Both the position numbers and the translations under genes were made by a program. DNA of 64,000 nucleotides from Macquaria australasica (taxonomy: Eukaryota > Chordata > Actinopteri > Centrarchiformes > Percichthyidae), in assembly GCA_005408345.1 (NCBI GenBank), contig SEMN01000264.1, positions 248,001 to 312,000 on the forward strand, given 5' to 3'. Position 1 is the stretch's first letter, and each line of letters starts with the position of its first letter. Below are positions 45,990 through 58,345 of this stretch, piece after piece. The notes under the pieces were generated by a model. It had not been told where the DNA came from. It saw nothing but the letters and a program-made list of their open reading frames with translations, and made no database searches.

Positions 45990-48900
45990 GTGAGTCGTTG
46001 GGGCGCTGGCTGCACCGGCGTCTTACATTAGCGTGTCAGATTCCGGTCCCTTATTAACGCTGCTAATGTTGCTGACTCGGTTACCTCCGGATGACAACAG
46101 CCCACCTAGAAGCCCCCCGAAGAAAACACAGTGTTGCACATGTCAACACTTAGCTATACGTAGCATCAAACGCTAAGCAGTTTCCGCCACAAGAGACGCG
46201 CCAAACTAATTCAGGTGGCTGTGGTAATCGGTTGAAGCTAACAGGCTAGTTAGCCGCCGCACGTGCCGACCTTCGCTTCGCAGTTGTAGTTCTTCGATAT
46301 GTTTTCGGGTTTGAACAGACCGTGTTGTTAATAAGGGTGCGACTGCTAGTCGGTAAACCGAATTAATTTCTGTCTGTTGACTACCGCACGTACAGTACAT
46401 GTCGGATAATGACGTGCTAAAGGTGAAACCCATCTTTGTATTTGCGGACCAGAGAGAGTTCGCCGTTCGTAAATATTATAACGGTGTATTGTCAAACAGA
46501 GGAAGAGTCTAAGAATTGCTCCTGTTTAATTCACATGTTTGTCTCACATCTTGGTGAAAGTCATGGCTTCTTATATACCACCCCATTATTGTAGGTAATT
46601 CGCTGTCACTAACACATCTGATATTATAGCCAGCCTCGAATAAGTTGGACTTACTCCAATTGCATTTAGGGTTGAATAGAATAAATTAATTGAATTCAGG
46701 TTGAGTAACAGTTGAACTAGGCGTAATCTAGGAAAACGCAGCTATATCAGGAAGGCTTTGCTAGAAAATGGCCTACTTATTCTGATGCATAAAGGCATTT
46801 CCTATATCATGTGTAAGGTACATTTGAGGATTATTAAATTATTTCATTGCTGCTATTCAGTTTTGCATCAAAATGTAGTTGTCTAGAGGATAAAGAGTTA
46901 TATCCATTTTAAATGTTTACGGTAATGATATATAGTAAGTAATAGTTTAAATGAACATCTGCAGTGATACACTTTGTAGATGAATCACATTTGTATTATA
47001 TTATTTACCTTTTGGCGTTTGAGACCTAAGTTACGTAACAAAACAATATATTTACTTATTCAAGCCAGTAATTATTCACTTTTTGACATATTCTGAGGGT
47101 TTTCTGGTTGAATTGACTGTGTAACATCAATGTAATAATAGATGAATGATGTTGCCTACAGCAAAACACTGCTCCAAAAACATAGGAACAACATAATGAA
47201 GATACTGTATGTCAGGCATGAAATTGGCAGCAGCGCCATAGCGCAAAACTATGTAAATGTGGTTAGCAATACAGCATCTCTTATTTCCTATATGAGATTT
47301 CAAGTTTTTCAATAATCCTAGTGTAGAGAGAATTGTAAATGAAAAGATGTATCAACTGACTTCCTGCAGATTATCATAATGGCCTCCAAAGGCACCAAGT
47401 AATTATCATATGTTCAGAGGCATTAATTAATGCACAAATCCATAAAAGATCATATATGTTAAATTCATTTGACAGTCATCGAATTCTATTATGAACAAAT
47501 GCCATGAAGGTACACATTAAGGGAAATGTAAGCTTAAAATCTGCAAACAAGAAGCAGTTTCACTTCTATCCTTGACAATCTTTGCAGCCACCCATTTAAA
47601 CTGCATTTAAAAAATGATGAATGGTGTGCAGTGACTGTGAATGTGCACTTGAAAGCTGCATGGTGAGTTATGCCATCACACAGAGGTCCTCATATGATGT
47701 GACAGCCAGGCCTCTCACGGCATATGGCGCAAATGGGGCCAGTAAACCCAAGCTGCCTCCAAGCACCCAGACAAAAGATCCCAGTGGGACGCTAAAACTG
47801 CATGCAACGTCCTTATACCTCCCTGCCCCCTGCGGCTTCCACGCCTGAGGTTTATGTCTCTGAAGTGATAGCTGATGTGGAGTCATTTAGTGGGAAATGG
47901 CTCCATCTTCCGGCAGCCAGGCATCATGTCTAAATGATTGGATGGATACGCCTCATTGCGTTAGGAACATATTGTACTTGGAGGGATCAGTTGAGAGATT
48001 TTAAACTGGATACAGTCACAGTTGGAGCAAGATGCATGCTGGGAGATTAGGGGAGGGAACAGTGGGTGGTGGCGATCCTAATACAGCCGGAAGTTACGCA
48101 GTGCAGTACACTTAATGCTGTCATTTAAAAAGTTTTTGTGTATTTGAACTTTTTTTTGTATTTTTAAGTCACTATAATATTACTTGTGCCTAAGATTGTT
48201 GTGGATTACATATTAATACATACAATAAATGAAATACATTTATCTACACATTAAATCTATTTATTGAATGTATTTATTTAAAATGTATTTTAATAGGGAC
48301 AAGTATGGGCCATTAACCAATGGACCCATGCCACAGCATTTATAACCCAAGCTAGTTTTCAGTGCCCTTCCCAAGATGGGCCTTTATACAAATACACAAA
48401 ACTCAATAAGAAAATACATGCATAATAGCACAAAACCCAAAAAGAAAATTACATTCAAAACCCAAACAATGGTTCAATAAAAGGACCATAAAACTCAATG
48501 ACATCACCAGATCATTCATGACAACATGACTGATCCCTCTTTAAAAAGGTGGTAGTAGTGCTGAGAGCAAAATTGTGTCGTCAGAACAGCCAACAATGAT
48601 TTTAAATGTCCAAATTTGTCAATATCACTGTACAACATTGTTTACTTATTTCAGTTGGGCTGAATAAGCCAAGGAGACACAAATGTAACCTATGAATGCT
48701 CAGTAAAATAATACACATGATCACATTTTGAACTCTGTTCTACTGTCCCCATAGGTAGCATACACGTCTTTTGTAAAATAGGACACGTTTTATCTATCGT
48801 ATTCGTTTAGAATAAATCCACTTCGTTGCAGGTCAAATTGAACTAAACAGTAATATATTAACAAGGCAGGTTTAAAACCAGTAAGAACGTGTGAGATGAT

Positions 48901-51900
48901 GTTTGCTGTTAAGGTCACTGAAGTGAATCAGGACATGATGCAGTATTTCTTCATTGCTTAGTCTGGTGCAGTCATAGACACATTGTACATCCAACTAATA
49001 TTACCAATCCAATGTCAGTCTGACCCAGTGGCTCCTATATCTGTTCAAACACACTTCTCACCTCCAAGTTACCTGCCTTGCTCAGCAGCAGCTCTGTTAA
49101 AGAGAGGAGGGAGTGTTTCAGGTTCACCACCCTAAACTTTCTCCAGATCGGAGATTTGAACTACCAGCCTTTAAATCACAAGCACATACAAAATAATTCT
49201 TTACTGTCCCTCATGATACATTCTCAGTGACTTCATAAAGGAAGTCAGTTCATTTACTACCATTGGACGCCTGATTGTCTTCCAATAAATAATAAGAGCA
49301 ACATTTTAAGTTCATTAGTTGTGATTGCAAAAAGTGTATTTTTGATGTAGAATTAAAGCCAAAGGTGACAGACAAATCAGAAATTTAAGATTGTTCTTTA
49401 GCTGTATGTACCAAGAATCTTTTTTGCTGCTGTTTCTTTGAAATATTCTTTTTAACATTTTTTTTTAATAAGGTGGCCTTGCCCTTTAAGCTGGAGCCAT
49501 TATTAATGTTATTATTTAAACTTGTGCTCTTCATACTGTGAACCAGTTCCTCCAAATGTCTTCGGTGAATAAAGACTTCTAAAATTTAATGGGTGTATTT
49601 GTCCATTTTCATCACTAGATGGCAGTTGTGTTTAAAGGTCGGTAGCTCATTCAGAGCAGTGGTGTGTTGAATAGGAAATTCTTGTTCTCATGAAATATGT
49701 CAAGTCTTTCATTTTATTTTATTTTTTGTGCTGTTTATCCTATGAAATGTCCAAATATCTGCCATTAAAAAAGACTGAGCATGTAGTGACTAATACTCTG
49801 TAGGAACTATAGGGGCTGGTATGTAACACACCCTCAGTGTCTGGTAGTTCTTTCTTGCTTTATAGGAACTAATGGATTCTATGTTTCAGGTTTGTTTGTA
49901 AAAACAAAAGAAGTAGAACTGGCTACTGAGCATAAACAGTGATAACCACCCTGGCTGAATAGATTAGGAAAAGGGTGCCACCTACTCAAACTAATGTCTC
50001 ATCAAAAGAAAATTCAAGGAAGAAGAAGTCTCACATTTTGATTAATAGGTAATCTCTCATAAAACAGAATAAAAAGCAACAAGCATCTGAGAAATGACTA
50101 CTGCGTCCATTTTGCTCAGGGACATCTCACTGGTTATTTTTGAGAGAAGGAAGACTGTTTCCTCAGGAGGTCTTCAAGTTACAAACCGGTCACAAGTATT
50201 TGTTGTTTGTAACACTTAACTTTGCTGTTGACTTTGAGGACTAGCACTAATTATAAGCACACATTTAGAGTTTGCACAGTAACAATTTAAAGGTAGAGGC
50301 GTGAGAACTTTATTATAGGCCTCTTTTATAGCAGACATTTTGTCATGTCACAGTAGGAAAAAGCAGAGGTGTAAATAATAAAAATGAACAAAGGCTGAAT
50401 TCCATTTACCTGCTTCAGTTTCAGGGTCCTGGTATTGTTCATGCTGGCTCACTGTCACACTGTCATGGTGTACTGGGACACTAGGTCAGAACAGAGCTAT
50501 CGTTAATGTTATTAATAACACCTGTGTTTTTCCTACTGTATGACAAGTAAAAATGTCTGCTGTGAAAAAGGCCTATAAAAGATCTGGAGTTTATAATGCC
50601 AATACTATTTGGGTTTAATTACATTGAATGACAGACTGTGGCTGACATGAGTTGTCCATATTTGTTTGGTTGTCAGGCTCTCTCGTACAATTAACTGCCA
50701 AGTTGGATGCATCAAAGCTTTCGGAAAAGTCAGTTTAACAATCATAATATCGACTTAGATGTTGATGTGAACACTATTTGCAAGTCAGAAGCTCGATTGC
50801 GATAACTCAGAAATGACACGAAGCCTGAGAAACAACACTCCAGTGACCACCAATATCAAATTTCGGGTGCCCCTTGACAAAATGACAATAGGCTACCCAT
50901 AAAACACAAAATAATGCCCAGGTCCTCTGAAGTTTAAAACTGAATGAGAAGCACAATAGCAAATTAATAAAAGTTGCCTCAAACACCACTTTTTGTCTTA
51001 TTTATTAGGAATGGATGTGCATTGCACTAAATTCAATGAATGCGAGTCTCTACTTCTTATTGGTTATTTGCACCTGCAGGCTATAGACGAACAAAGACAC
51101 AGTGAGTTTCATTTTATTCAGATGTTAACTGAACTTGTCTCTAGTAGCACATTGATTCAGAAATGACTGATGAACATATGGAAGGAGAACTCATATTGTT
51201 TTCATACGTTGTCACTTTTTGGACCGCCAACTGCTTTTTTGGTTTGGTTTTTAGTCAAGAATCCATCCAAAATCCATTGTTAAAAAAGGACCATTTGTCT
51301 GACATACTGTTACTGATTAGCAGCTTATCAGGTCAGGGTGATTATAGAGGTTGAACACTGTGTTTGGAGAAGAAAACCTGCAGTTCACTTAACTCAGGCA
51401 CACAAGGTAAATGTTTAATCTTCACACCGACACAGTAATCCAACACTGCAGTACCAGGAAAATTACACCACCCCCAACCCAAAAAACAAAACAAAAACAA
51501 GTTTGAGTTTACATTCCTTACAAGAAAAGTTTCTGTTAATTGTAGTCTACTGTAGTTGTGCACAATGTCCAGTTTCAGGGAGCTTAAAAGGGTCAGCTGA
51601 CAAGGAGGCAGGCTCGGCAGCTGGAAGACTGGCTCTTTCCTGAAGTATTTATAACAAAAAAAAAGGTTCAAGTGAAGGTTGCCATAGTTTCACTCCACAA
51701 TGGCAAGGGTGTGGCTGAAACTCAACACAAACCTGTCCTCCTTCCCCCCTCATGAGGCGGGGCAGCCCCAAAGAGATAGCTGGATGTAAAGGGACTCATC
51801 CTCCTCATTGTTAAACACGAAGTAGGCCAGTGTTTTTCTACTCGGTGGCTCAGTGGTGTTTATATGGAGATGCTGTCAACATCACCATATTTCTGTCAGG

Positions 51901-52399
51901 CAGGGGTGTCACTCACTATTTTCAGGGGTCCCCAAGCAACAAGTGGTCCTTATGACTGCTGAGGTGATACTGGTTTAAATTAAATGAATCTGAATTATTA
52001 CATTTAATTATTGCATAACTGAAAACACAACCAAATTTCCACAATAAGCTAAGTCTCACCTTATTTTCAAAAAACGTATTCTGTTGTGTTGTATTGTCCC
52101 GTACTTCTCTTTTTCATTTCATACTTGGTCTTTTTCCATTGTTTTTCCAAATTGTGTCTCATTCTCACCTTGTTTATGGTAGTTGTAACCACTGACCTGG
52201 GTTTCTGTCAAAAGGCTGTAGTTCTACATTGTGACACTATACTTATGTTTGTGTGGGTCAGTAAGAGAAGAGAGGGGGAGGGGGGGAGTGGGAGAGAGAG
52301 AGCAGGAGGAAAGAGAACATACAGCAACATAGTACAGTTCCACATAGAGATGTAAAGTAATAGTTGTGGTAATGGTATTGATGTTAATATTAACAGAAA
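45990..52399. other. noncoding region right of the divergent block
   Basis: A/T-rich, no coding exon recognised. CpG stays fairly high to about 46400. It holds dispersed repeat copy 2 (50360-50576), a CTCF-like CACTAGATGGCAG at 49612-49624 and a purine-rich run (GAGAGGGGGAGG type) at 52267-52312. Confidence 0.7.
50360..50576 (+). repeat. dispersed repeat, copy 2
   Basis: Second copy of the repeat at 5847-6030. It is slightly longer because of an extra ACTGTCACACTGTCATGG segment in its middle. Confidence 0.7.
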
Positions 52400-53180
52400 T
52401 AATACTAAGAGCAATATAATAATAGTAATACTAATAATAAGAGCAATAACAGTAATAGCAGCAGCGGGTGCAGAGCAGGAGCACGGGGGCAGCAGGTGGC
52501 CTCAACCATAGATCCAGACTCTACAGCTCCAGAGGCAGAAACACCTGCAGAAAGCAACAGAAGGGGAGAGAGAGAAAGCACACAACTACGGGAAGAAGTT
52601 GAGTTAATAACAAGCATTGATGGGATTTGAGGGCGTACAGATGGAGAGGAAGAGGAGGAGAGAGGAGCTCAGTGCATCATAGGAAGTCCCCCGGCAGTCT
52701 AGGCCTATAGCAGCATAACTAAGGGGTGGCTCAGGGGTCACCTGAGTCAGCCCGACTATAAGCTTTATCAAAGAGGAAAGTCTTAAGCCTACTCTTAAAT
52801 GTGAGGAGGTTGTCCGCCTCCTGAACCCAAACTGTGAGCTGGTTCCACAGGAGAGGAGCTTGATAGCTGAAGGCTCTGGCTCCCATTCTACTTTTAGAGA
52901 CTCTAGGAACCACAAGGAACCCTGCATTCTGGGAGCGCAGTGCTCTAGTGGGGTAATAGGGTAGTATGAGCTCTTTAAGATATGATGGTGCCTGACCATT
53001 TAGGGCTTTGAAGGTGAGGAGAAGGATTTTAAATTCTATTCTGGATTTTACAGGGAGCCAGTGTAGAGAAGCTAATATTGGAGAAATATGATCTCTTTTT
53101 CTGGTTCTTGTCAGTAAACGTGCCGCAGCATTCTGAATCAGCTGGAGAGTCTTAAGGGACTTATTGGGGCAGCCTGATTA
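52400..53180 (-). mobile_element. LINE fragment, C-terminal end of ORF2 and 3' UTR
   Basis: On the minus strand one frame is open from about 53176 to 52739. It reads SGCPNKSLKTLQLIQNAAAR, DHISPILASLHWLPVKSRIE, then GARAFSYQAPLLWNQL and LLTFKSRLKTFLFDKAYS. This order (QNAAARLL, LHWLPV, RAFSYQAPLLWN, FKSRLKT.LF) is the C-terminal end of CR1/L2/Rex1-type LINE reverse transcriptases. The copy is 5'-truncated: a stop lies just before SGC. The 3' UTR follows to about 52400. The intact frame suggests a fairly recent insertion. Confidence 0.85.
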
Positions 53181-53719
53181 TAGAGAGATCCATTGTATTT
53201 AAAACTGTTTTACAGCTGCAGGCTCTGAGACCCCAAACACAAGTAATGTGTCATTTCATCAATTCAAAACCATAATCAGCGATACTGATAATAAAAAAAA
53301 AGTCATACAGTATCAAGCTGATAAAACAGTGTGTTTTTTGAGTTTTAAAAGGGTCTCCAACATTAGGGTTAAAAATGTGGTATATGAGTGCACTTTTACT
53401 GTATACAAACCTTACAAAATCATGAACATACAGACAGAAAAAGCAGTAGAGTAGTAGGTGAAAGTGCTTTGAGTCCTGGTAGCGTTCCTACAACTGTTGA
53501 AGAGAAGTAAAACACTGCATAAAAACAATGTGAAAACGGGAAAGAAAATATAAAAATGAATCACTGTAGTTTCTTCCTTAGCTTATCTCACTCACGATCC
53601 CTATAACAATGTTATCTTAAGATTTAGGATGCTTTCATAGCTTTATTTAGGCACTTATAGTTTATTGCTATGAGTGGATTTTTTAATTATTCAGTAAAAT
53701 GACACTCAGGTGAGCCTGT

Positions 53720-53920
53720 GACTCCGCCCCCAGCGGACCGAGTGCCCTGATTGGCTAGTTCGAACACCGCTGCCCACAAACACACAGCAGCAGCGGAGAG
53801 CACGAGCAACTCCCGATAACTGCAGTGCCAAGTCAAGATTTCCACAAGGAGAAACGCTTTAAACCAACACAAACTGACAGGACTTTCTGCTCGAAGACGC
53901 TACACCCCTCAGTAGTCCTG
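53720..53920 (+). other. promoter-like block and putative noncoding first exon
   Basis: GC box CTCCGCCCCC at 53723-53732, inverted CCAAT box GATTGGCT at 53749-53756, then a GC-rich segment with CAGCAGCAGCGG. It ends in a strong plus-strand donor, AGTCCTG|GTAAGTTT, at 53920. No ATG-led frame crosses it, so it would be 5' UTR. The coding part, if any, is not visible before 64000. Confidence 0.5.
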
Positions 53921-56900
53921 GTAAGTTTACGCTTTTGCTTTATCTCAGAGGGGAGTAAACGGGGAAAGTTTATTGAAAAGTTTTCCTCCTGTTTCTCCCC
54001 AAAATCCACCAGGGAGCCTCGTGGAAGCTGTGAACATGGTTCCGAGAAGAAATACAGATAATACTGTTATATTTGTATACAACTGACGGCCAGTGTGTTT
54101 TCTAAGTCTCATAAAATGTAGGCTTGTCTAGGCGAGCTGCCAGGAGTACAGAAATAACAGTGTTTGTATAATAAGTATAATAGTATGACATTTTTAGGTT
54201 TTTGCCTAAAACGTCTAATACACAGCTGGCTTAAAGTCTATCTTTAGTGCCATTCACGTTCACCTAAAGGCTGTTTATGTTTATGACTTAATTGTTTAAT
54301 AAACGATGTACTTGACATTTCACGTGAGCCGCAATTGAATTTAAATGTTAAGGGTGCAGTTTAAACCCATTTACACCCCGTTCACTGTTGCACTGTTGCA
54401 TAATGGCAGGTAATTGACATTGACAGGACTGTGCGTGTATGCGTTTGAGTGAGAAACGGCTTCCAGTCTGAAGCAGGCACACATTTATCCTTGATTGGCA
54501 GGTAAGAGGCTCAGTAGTTTACTGGTGCATATCTAACCTGGGAGACAGTGTCTCCTGAGGTGTGGTATGATAATAATGGGAGGTTGCAGTGGCTGATGGC
54601 AGGATTAAGTGAATGTTGTGTTTGTGATGAGTTCATTAGGAAGAGCAGGCTAGGTGGAGGGTGGAAAGGCACTGCTGTTTTTGGATCAAAGCACACACAC
54701 TGACTGGCGTGTTCTATCCTGCTGGTGTACCTATTGTGCCCGGACAATAGGGAGGGGTACATTAATATGAAGTCTTTCACATGTGACAGTCCTGGTTTCC
54801 TGTTGGAGGAAAAAGGATGAAGTAAAGGCTCTGCAGGTGCTTCCTGCAAAGGGGGTTCCACTTGGGGGGGGAAAACCTTTAACACGCTGTGTGATGAGTT
54901 AATTATGGTTTTTATTTTTGTCCTCACAACAAGATTTCTTTACTTGCCCTTGTGATTTAGGCTGATAATCAGGCTGAATGGCCATTTCCTTTCACGTCAG
55001 TCATTCTGCATGAACAAACAGGAGACGTGGGCGGTGACTGAGATGTCTGGAACCAGGCTACTTGGGATTATGGCTGTGAATTGATTTTTTTCCACTGTGA
55101 TTTCTTGTGCATGTCATCGGATTTTACCTTGACACCATTACACAGAATGTGGTGTAACTACAACTCATGACTCGCGGAAAAAAAAAAAGGAAGGGGGTGG
55201 ATGAGAGCAGCCATGTCATTATTCATCCTCACATGCTGCTGATGAAAAATGAACTTGTCCCACACTTTGTATCCAATCAACATCACATCCAATCACTTCT
55301 AACATCTCTATTGATCCAAACGCCAATCAGCTGATGGGTAAGTGACCCTGTTGGCTTGACCTGCTCAGCTGTAAATGTGCTCCCTATGTTAAATTGTTAA
55401 GTTACTTAAAGCTGGACAAAGCTAGATGTTAATATCAAAACACATCTGTCTTATAATCCACAATCAGACGGTGAAGCTCCAACAGAGAACGTGTCCATCC
55501 CCACTAATTGAGACACTGATTATTATTATTCTTATTTGCCCAAGTTTATCCTGTTGTCAGTATGGACTTTCTCCAGCCACAGAAAGTTTATTAACTTAAC
55601 TTGAAATGAAGTTAATCTGTTTTCTAACAAGCACTAAGGGAACACTTGGGCTCACAGGCATTAGATCTTTATCCTTTCTTGTCTATTTGGTTTCCTCTGG
55701 TAAATGCAGCTCAGAACTAACAACGTGCTAAATATCTAAAGCTGCACTAATCAGTATTTTTATGTGAACAATAGGGAAAAATGACTGCGTGTAATGTAAA
55801 AGTTGTCACTCATAGTGACAAAACCCAGAGACTTATCATCAAACTCTGCAGTTCCCCTTGCTTATATGGAATGTTTTTTAAGCTCATTGTTTTTGGACAA
55901 AGGGGTTGGTGGAGAGCAAAAAAGAGCTAATTGAAGAGTTAATATTGGACTTACTAGCCAGGTGGCTAGAAACCTGGCTCTGCTGGAGGTGTAAATAGGC
56001 AACTTGCTAAAACGTTTGCGTTTTCTACCTTATATGGTTATAATATGTCAGTGTAGTTTTGACAGCTTGTTGTGCTGCCCCCACATGGCCAAAAAATTAA
56101 TGAATGCAAGTTGATGATCAACTTGCCTTTTGACAATGTACACTATATAAAGTTACCTAGTGCAGCTTTAATTTACAGCAGTACAGTAATATAGCTTTGT
56201 ACTGCCCAGCTCTCAATGAATGAGCGCACACATGAGTAGCAACCCCAATTCCAATCTTCATAATCACCATCTGCTTGATCTTTGGCATCAGGCCTCCCAG
56301 TTTGGGCCTGCCAAGGCTCCCAAAAGAAGTTAGACTGAGGTAAACACACACACACACACCAGATGAGACAAAGAAGGCTTAATGAGTTAAAAATGCACGT
56401 GGGCACATATGGACTGCGATGCTGCATGTGTGGATACAATGGAGATGATAATGAAATCTTGGATTACCCCTCATTTATTTAGGGTACAGCTTACAGGAAG
56501 GGAATGGTGGGGGGTCATGGGTAAGTGTGTGTGTAAAAGGGGTTTTGTTATTCTGTAGGCGGATGAGTGTAGATACTGTAAATGGTTGCACAGTATAGGG
56601 CTGACATCATGCATTATTCATAGATGGTGGTTTGGATTAGTAACATTTGTATTATGTGAGTTTCCTGATAGTAGGCACATTAAAATGACATGACAGGCTG
56701 CGTTTTATTTGAATTTTAGCTTCCATCTTAGTGTCACTTTGTTAAGACATCCTTTAATTACTCTTTTTATGGGGGTGTGAGTTTGTTTCTACTCACTGAA
56801 GATCTAAGGAAGCACAGGTTTCTCCCACCATGTCTTAGCACTGGTGAGGCTGATTAAGATGAAAGGTGCTCCAGTTTTTAAATCCCACCCCCCTCCCCAC

Positions 56901-58128
56901 ACACTAACCAGGATTATTATATGACAAACAAACGTGGCTAATTAGGCTGAGTTGGACGACCCCTCGACCTTTCACGTCTCCTTGGCCTGACCTTCTGTGA
57001 AGACTTGGGAAGGGGGAGACGTGGCTAATTGGGCTACAGAAGCTTATCTGAACTAACCGTGATAAAAGCCTGTTACACGCCAACGCTGGGGTTGTGTGTT
57101 TGGACATTGTAGATTCCAGTTTGTGGGAAAAAAGTGGCAGAACTCTGTGACACAGAATAACATTATTTGGTGTCACTGAATTTAAAATATCACACAAGGT
57201 GTTATCAGTAAAGGAAATAGGGTTCACATGATCAAGTAATATGTTGACAATGAAGAAGGAGCTCAGCCGTGCTTCACAAACTGTACAGTGGTAAGTTTAT
57301 AGTAATAGACATCCATTATGACAGCCTGGCAGATTCTGGCTGCTAGACAGATGTCACATTGGAAATCAAAAGGTTTCTGCAACCGTTGGTTCCCTCCTGA
57401 TATGCCTATCTGTCAGCAGTTTCACATCCCAGTCAATTAATTTAATGAGCACAAGATGATTGGGGAAAAAAAACAGCTGAGGAAAAATCAACGGTCAAGT
57501 TTGTTTGGTAGTGTGCTCAGGTATTCCACAGGCCTGCTGAATGCCTGTGCTGCAACTGAAGCAATGATCTCATTGCAGTTAGTTGGCCTGTGTGTGTGTG
57601 AGGTCAGCAGAAACGGCTGAGAGTGGGCATCGTGCCAGGCCTGCTGCAGCTTAAAGGATGCCCCGTTCCTGTGTGTTGGTCACTGCCGATTGACTCAGCC
57701 AACTGATTGCTGACATCATGTAGGGAGGGAATTTAAAAATGAGTAAGATGACTCTGAAAATGGAAAATGTTTTAAATTGTAGGTCCTGGCTTTGCAGTTG
57801 GCACAGACTGGTGCCATGATGCAACTCTGTTAGAAAACTGGCTTATTGTGGTTTGGCTGTAGCTCCATTTAGTTATGTTCTCAGTCAAAGTCAATAATCA
57901 GAGGGGGGAAAAAAATATGTCTCCAAATGTAGGTTACTGGGACATAGTAAACTCTAATGCTAAGGTCTCTGCAAGTTCCTAACAAACCAGTGCAAAATAT
58001 TTCACCTGACTACATCACACAGCCCATTCATTTATATCTTTTCCTAAACATCTAACCTTGGCGGTGCGGCAGGAAAAGGCTTGCCATAGAGCCATTGTAG
58101 CTCCTGTCAAACGTTGGAGTCACTGACT

Positions 58129-58345
58129 ACGTTTACATGCACAAAATATTCCGGGTTTTGCCCTTATTCTAAAAAAGACAATATTCCTATTAAGCTGTTT
58201 GGAACTTGCAACTACTTGCAATGCGCCGGGTCTGCAGCGCTCTGAAACCTGCCAGTTTACACCTATGCGACTAGACGAGACGGTGTATCGTTTCCATAGC
58301 AACGACTCTCTGTACTTCCGCTCTAACTGCCGGCTTTTCGGCTTT
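58129..58345 (+). repeat. probable repeat, GTTTACATGCAC family
   Basis: Starts ACGTTTACATGCACAAAATA then TTCCGGGTTTTG and contains TTATTC, AATATTCC and GCTGTTTGG words in the order of a fish element family. The block at 1787-2370 has related ends. The right limit is not defined. Confidence 0.45.

Noticed and set aside
48290..48400. Possible dispersed repeat (AATAGGGACAAGTATGGGCC then CATTAACCAATGG)
   Set aside because: It vaguely resembles a fish repeat but I could not match enough ordered segments to define it.
53825..54061. 78-codon plus-strand frame over the 53.8-kb block
   Set aside because: It does not begin with ATG and runs through the strong donor at 53920 into the intron.
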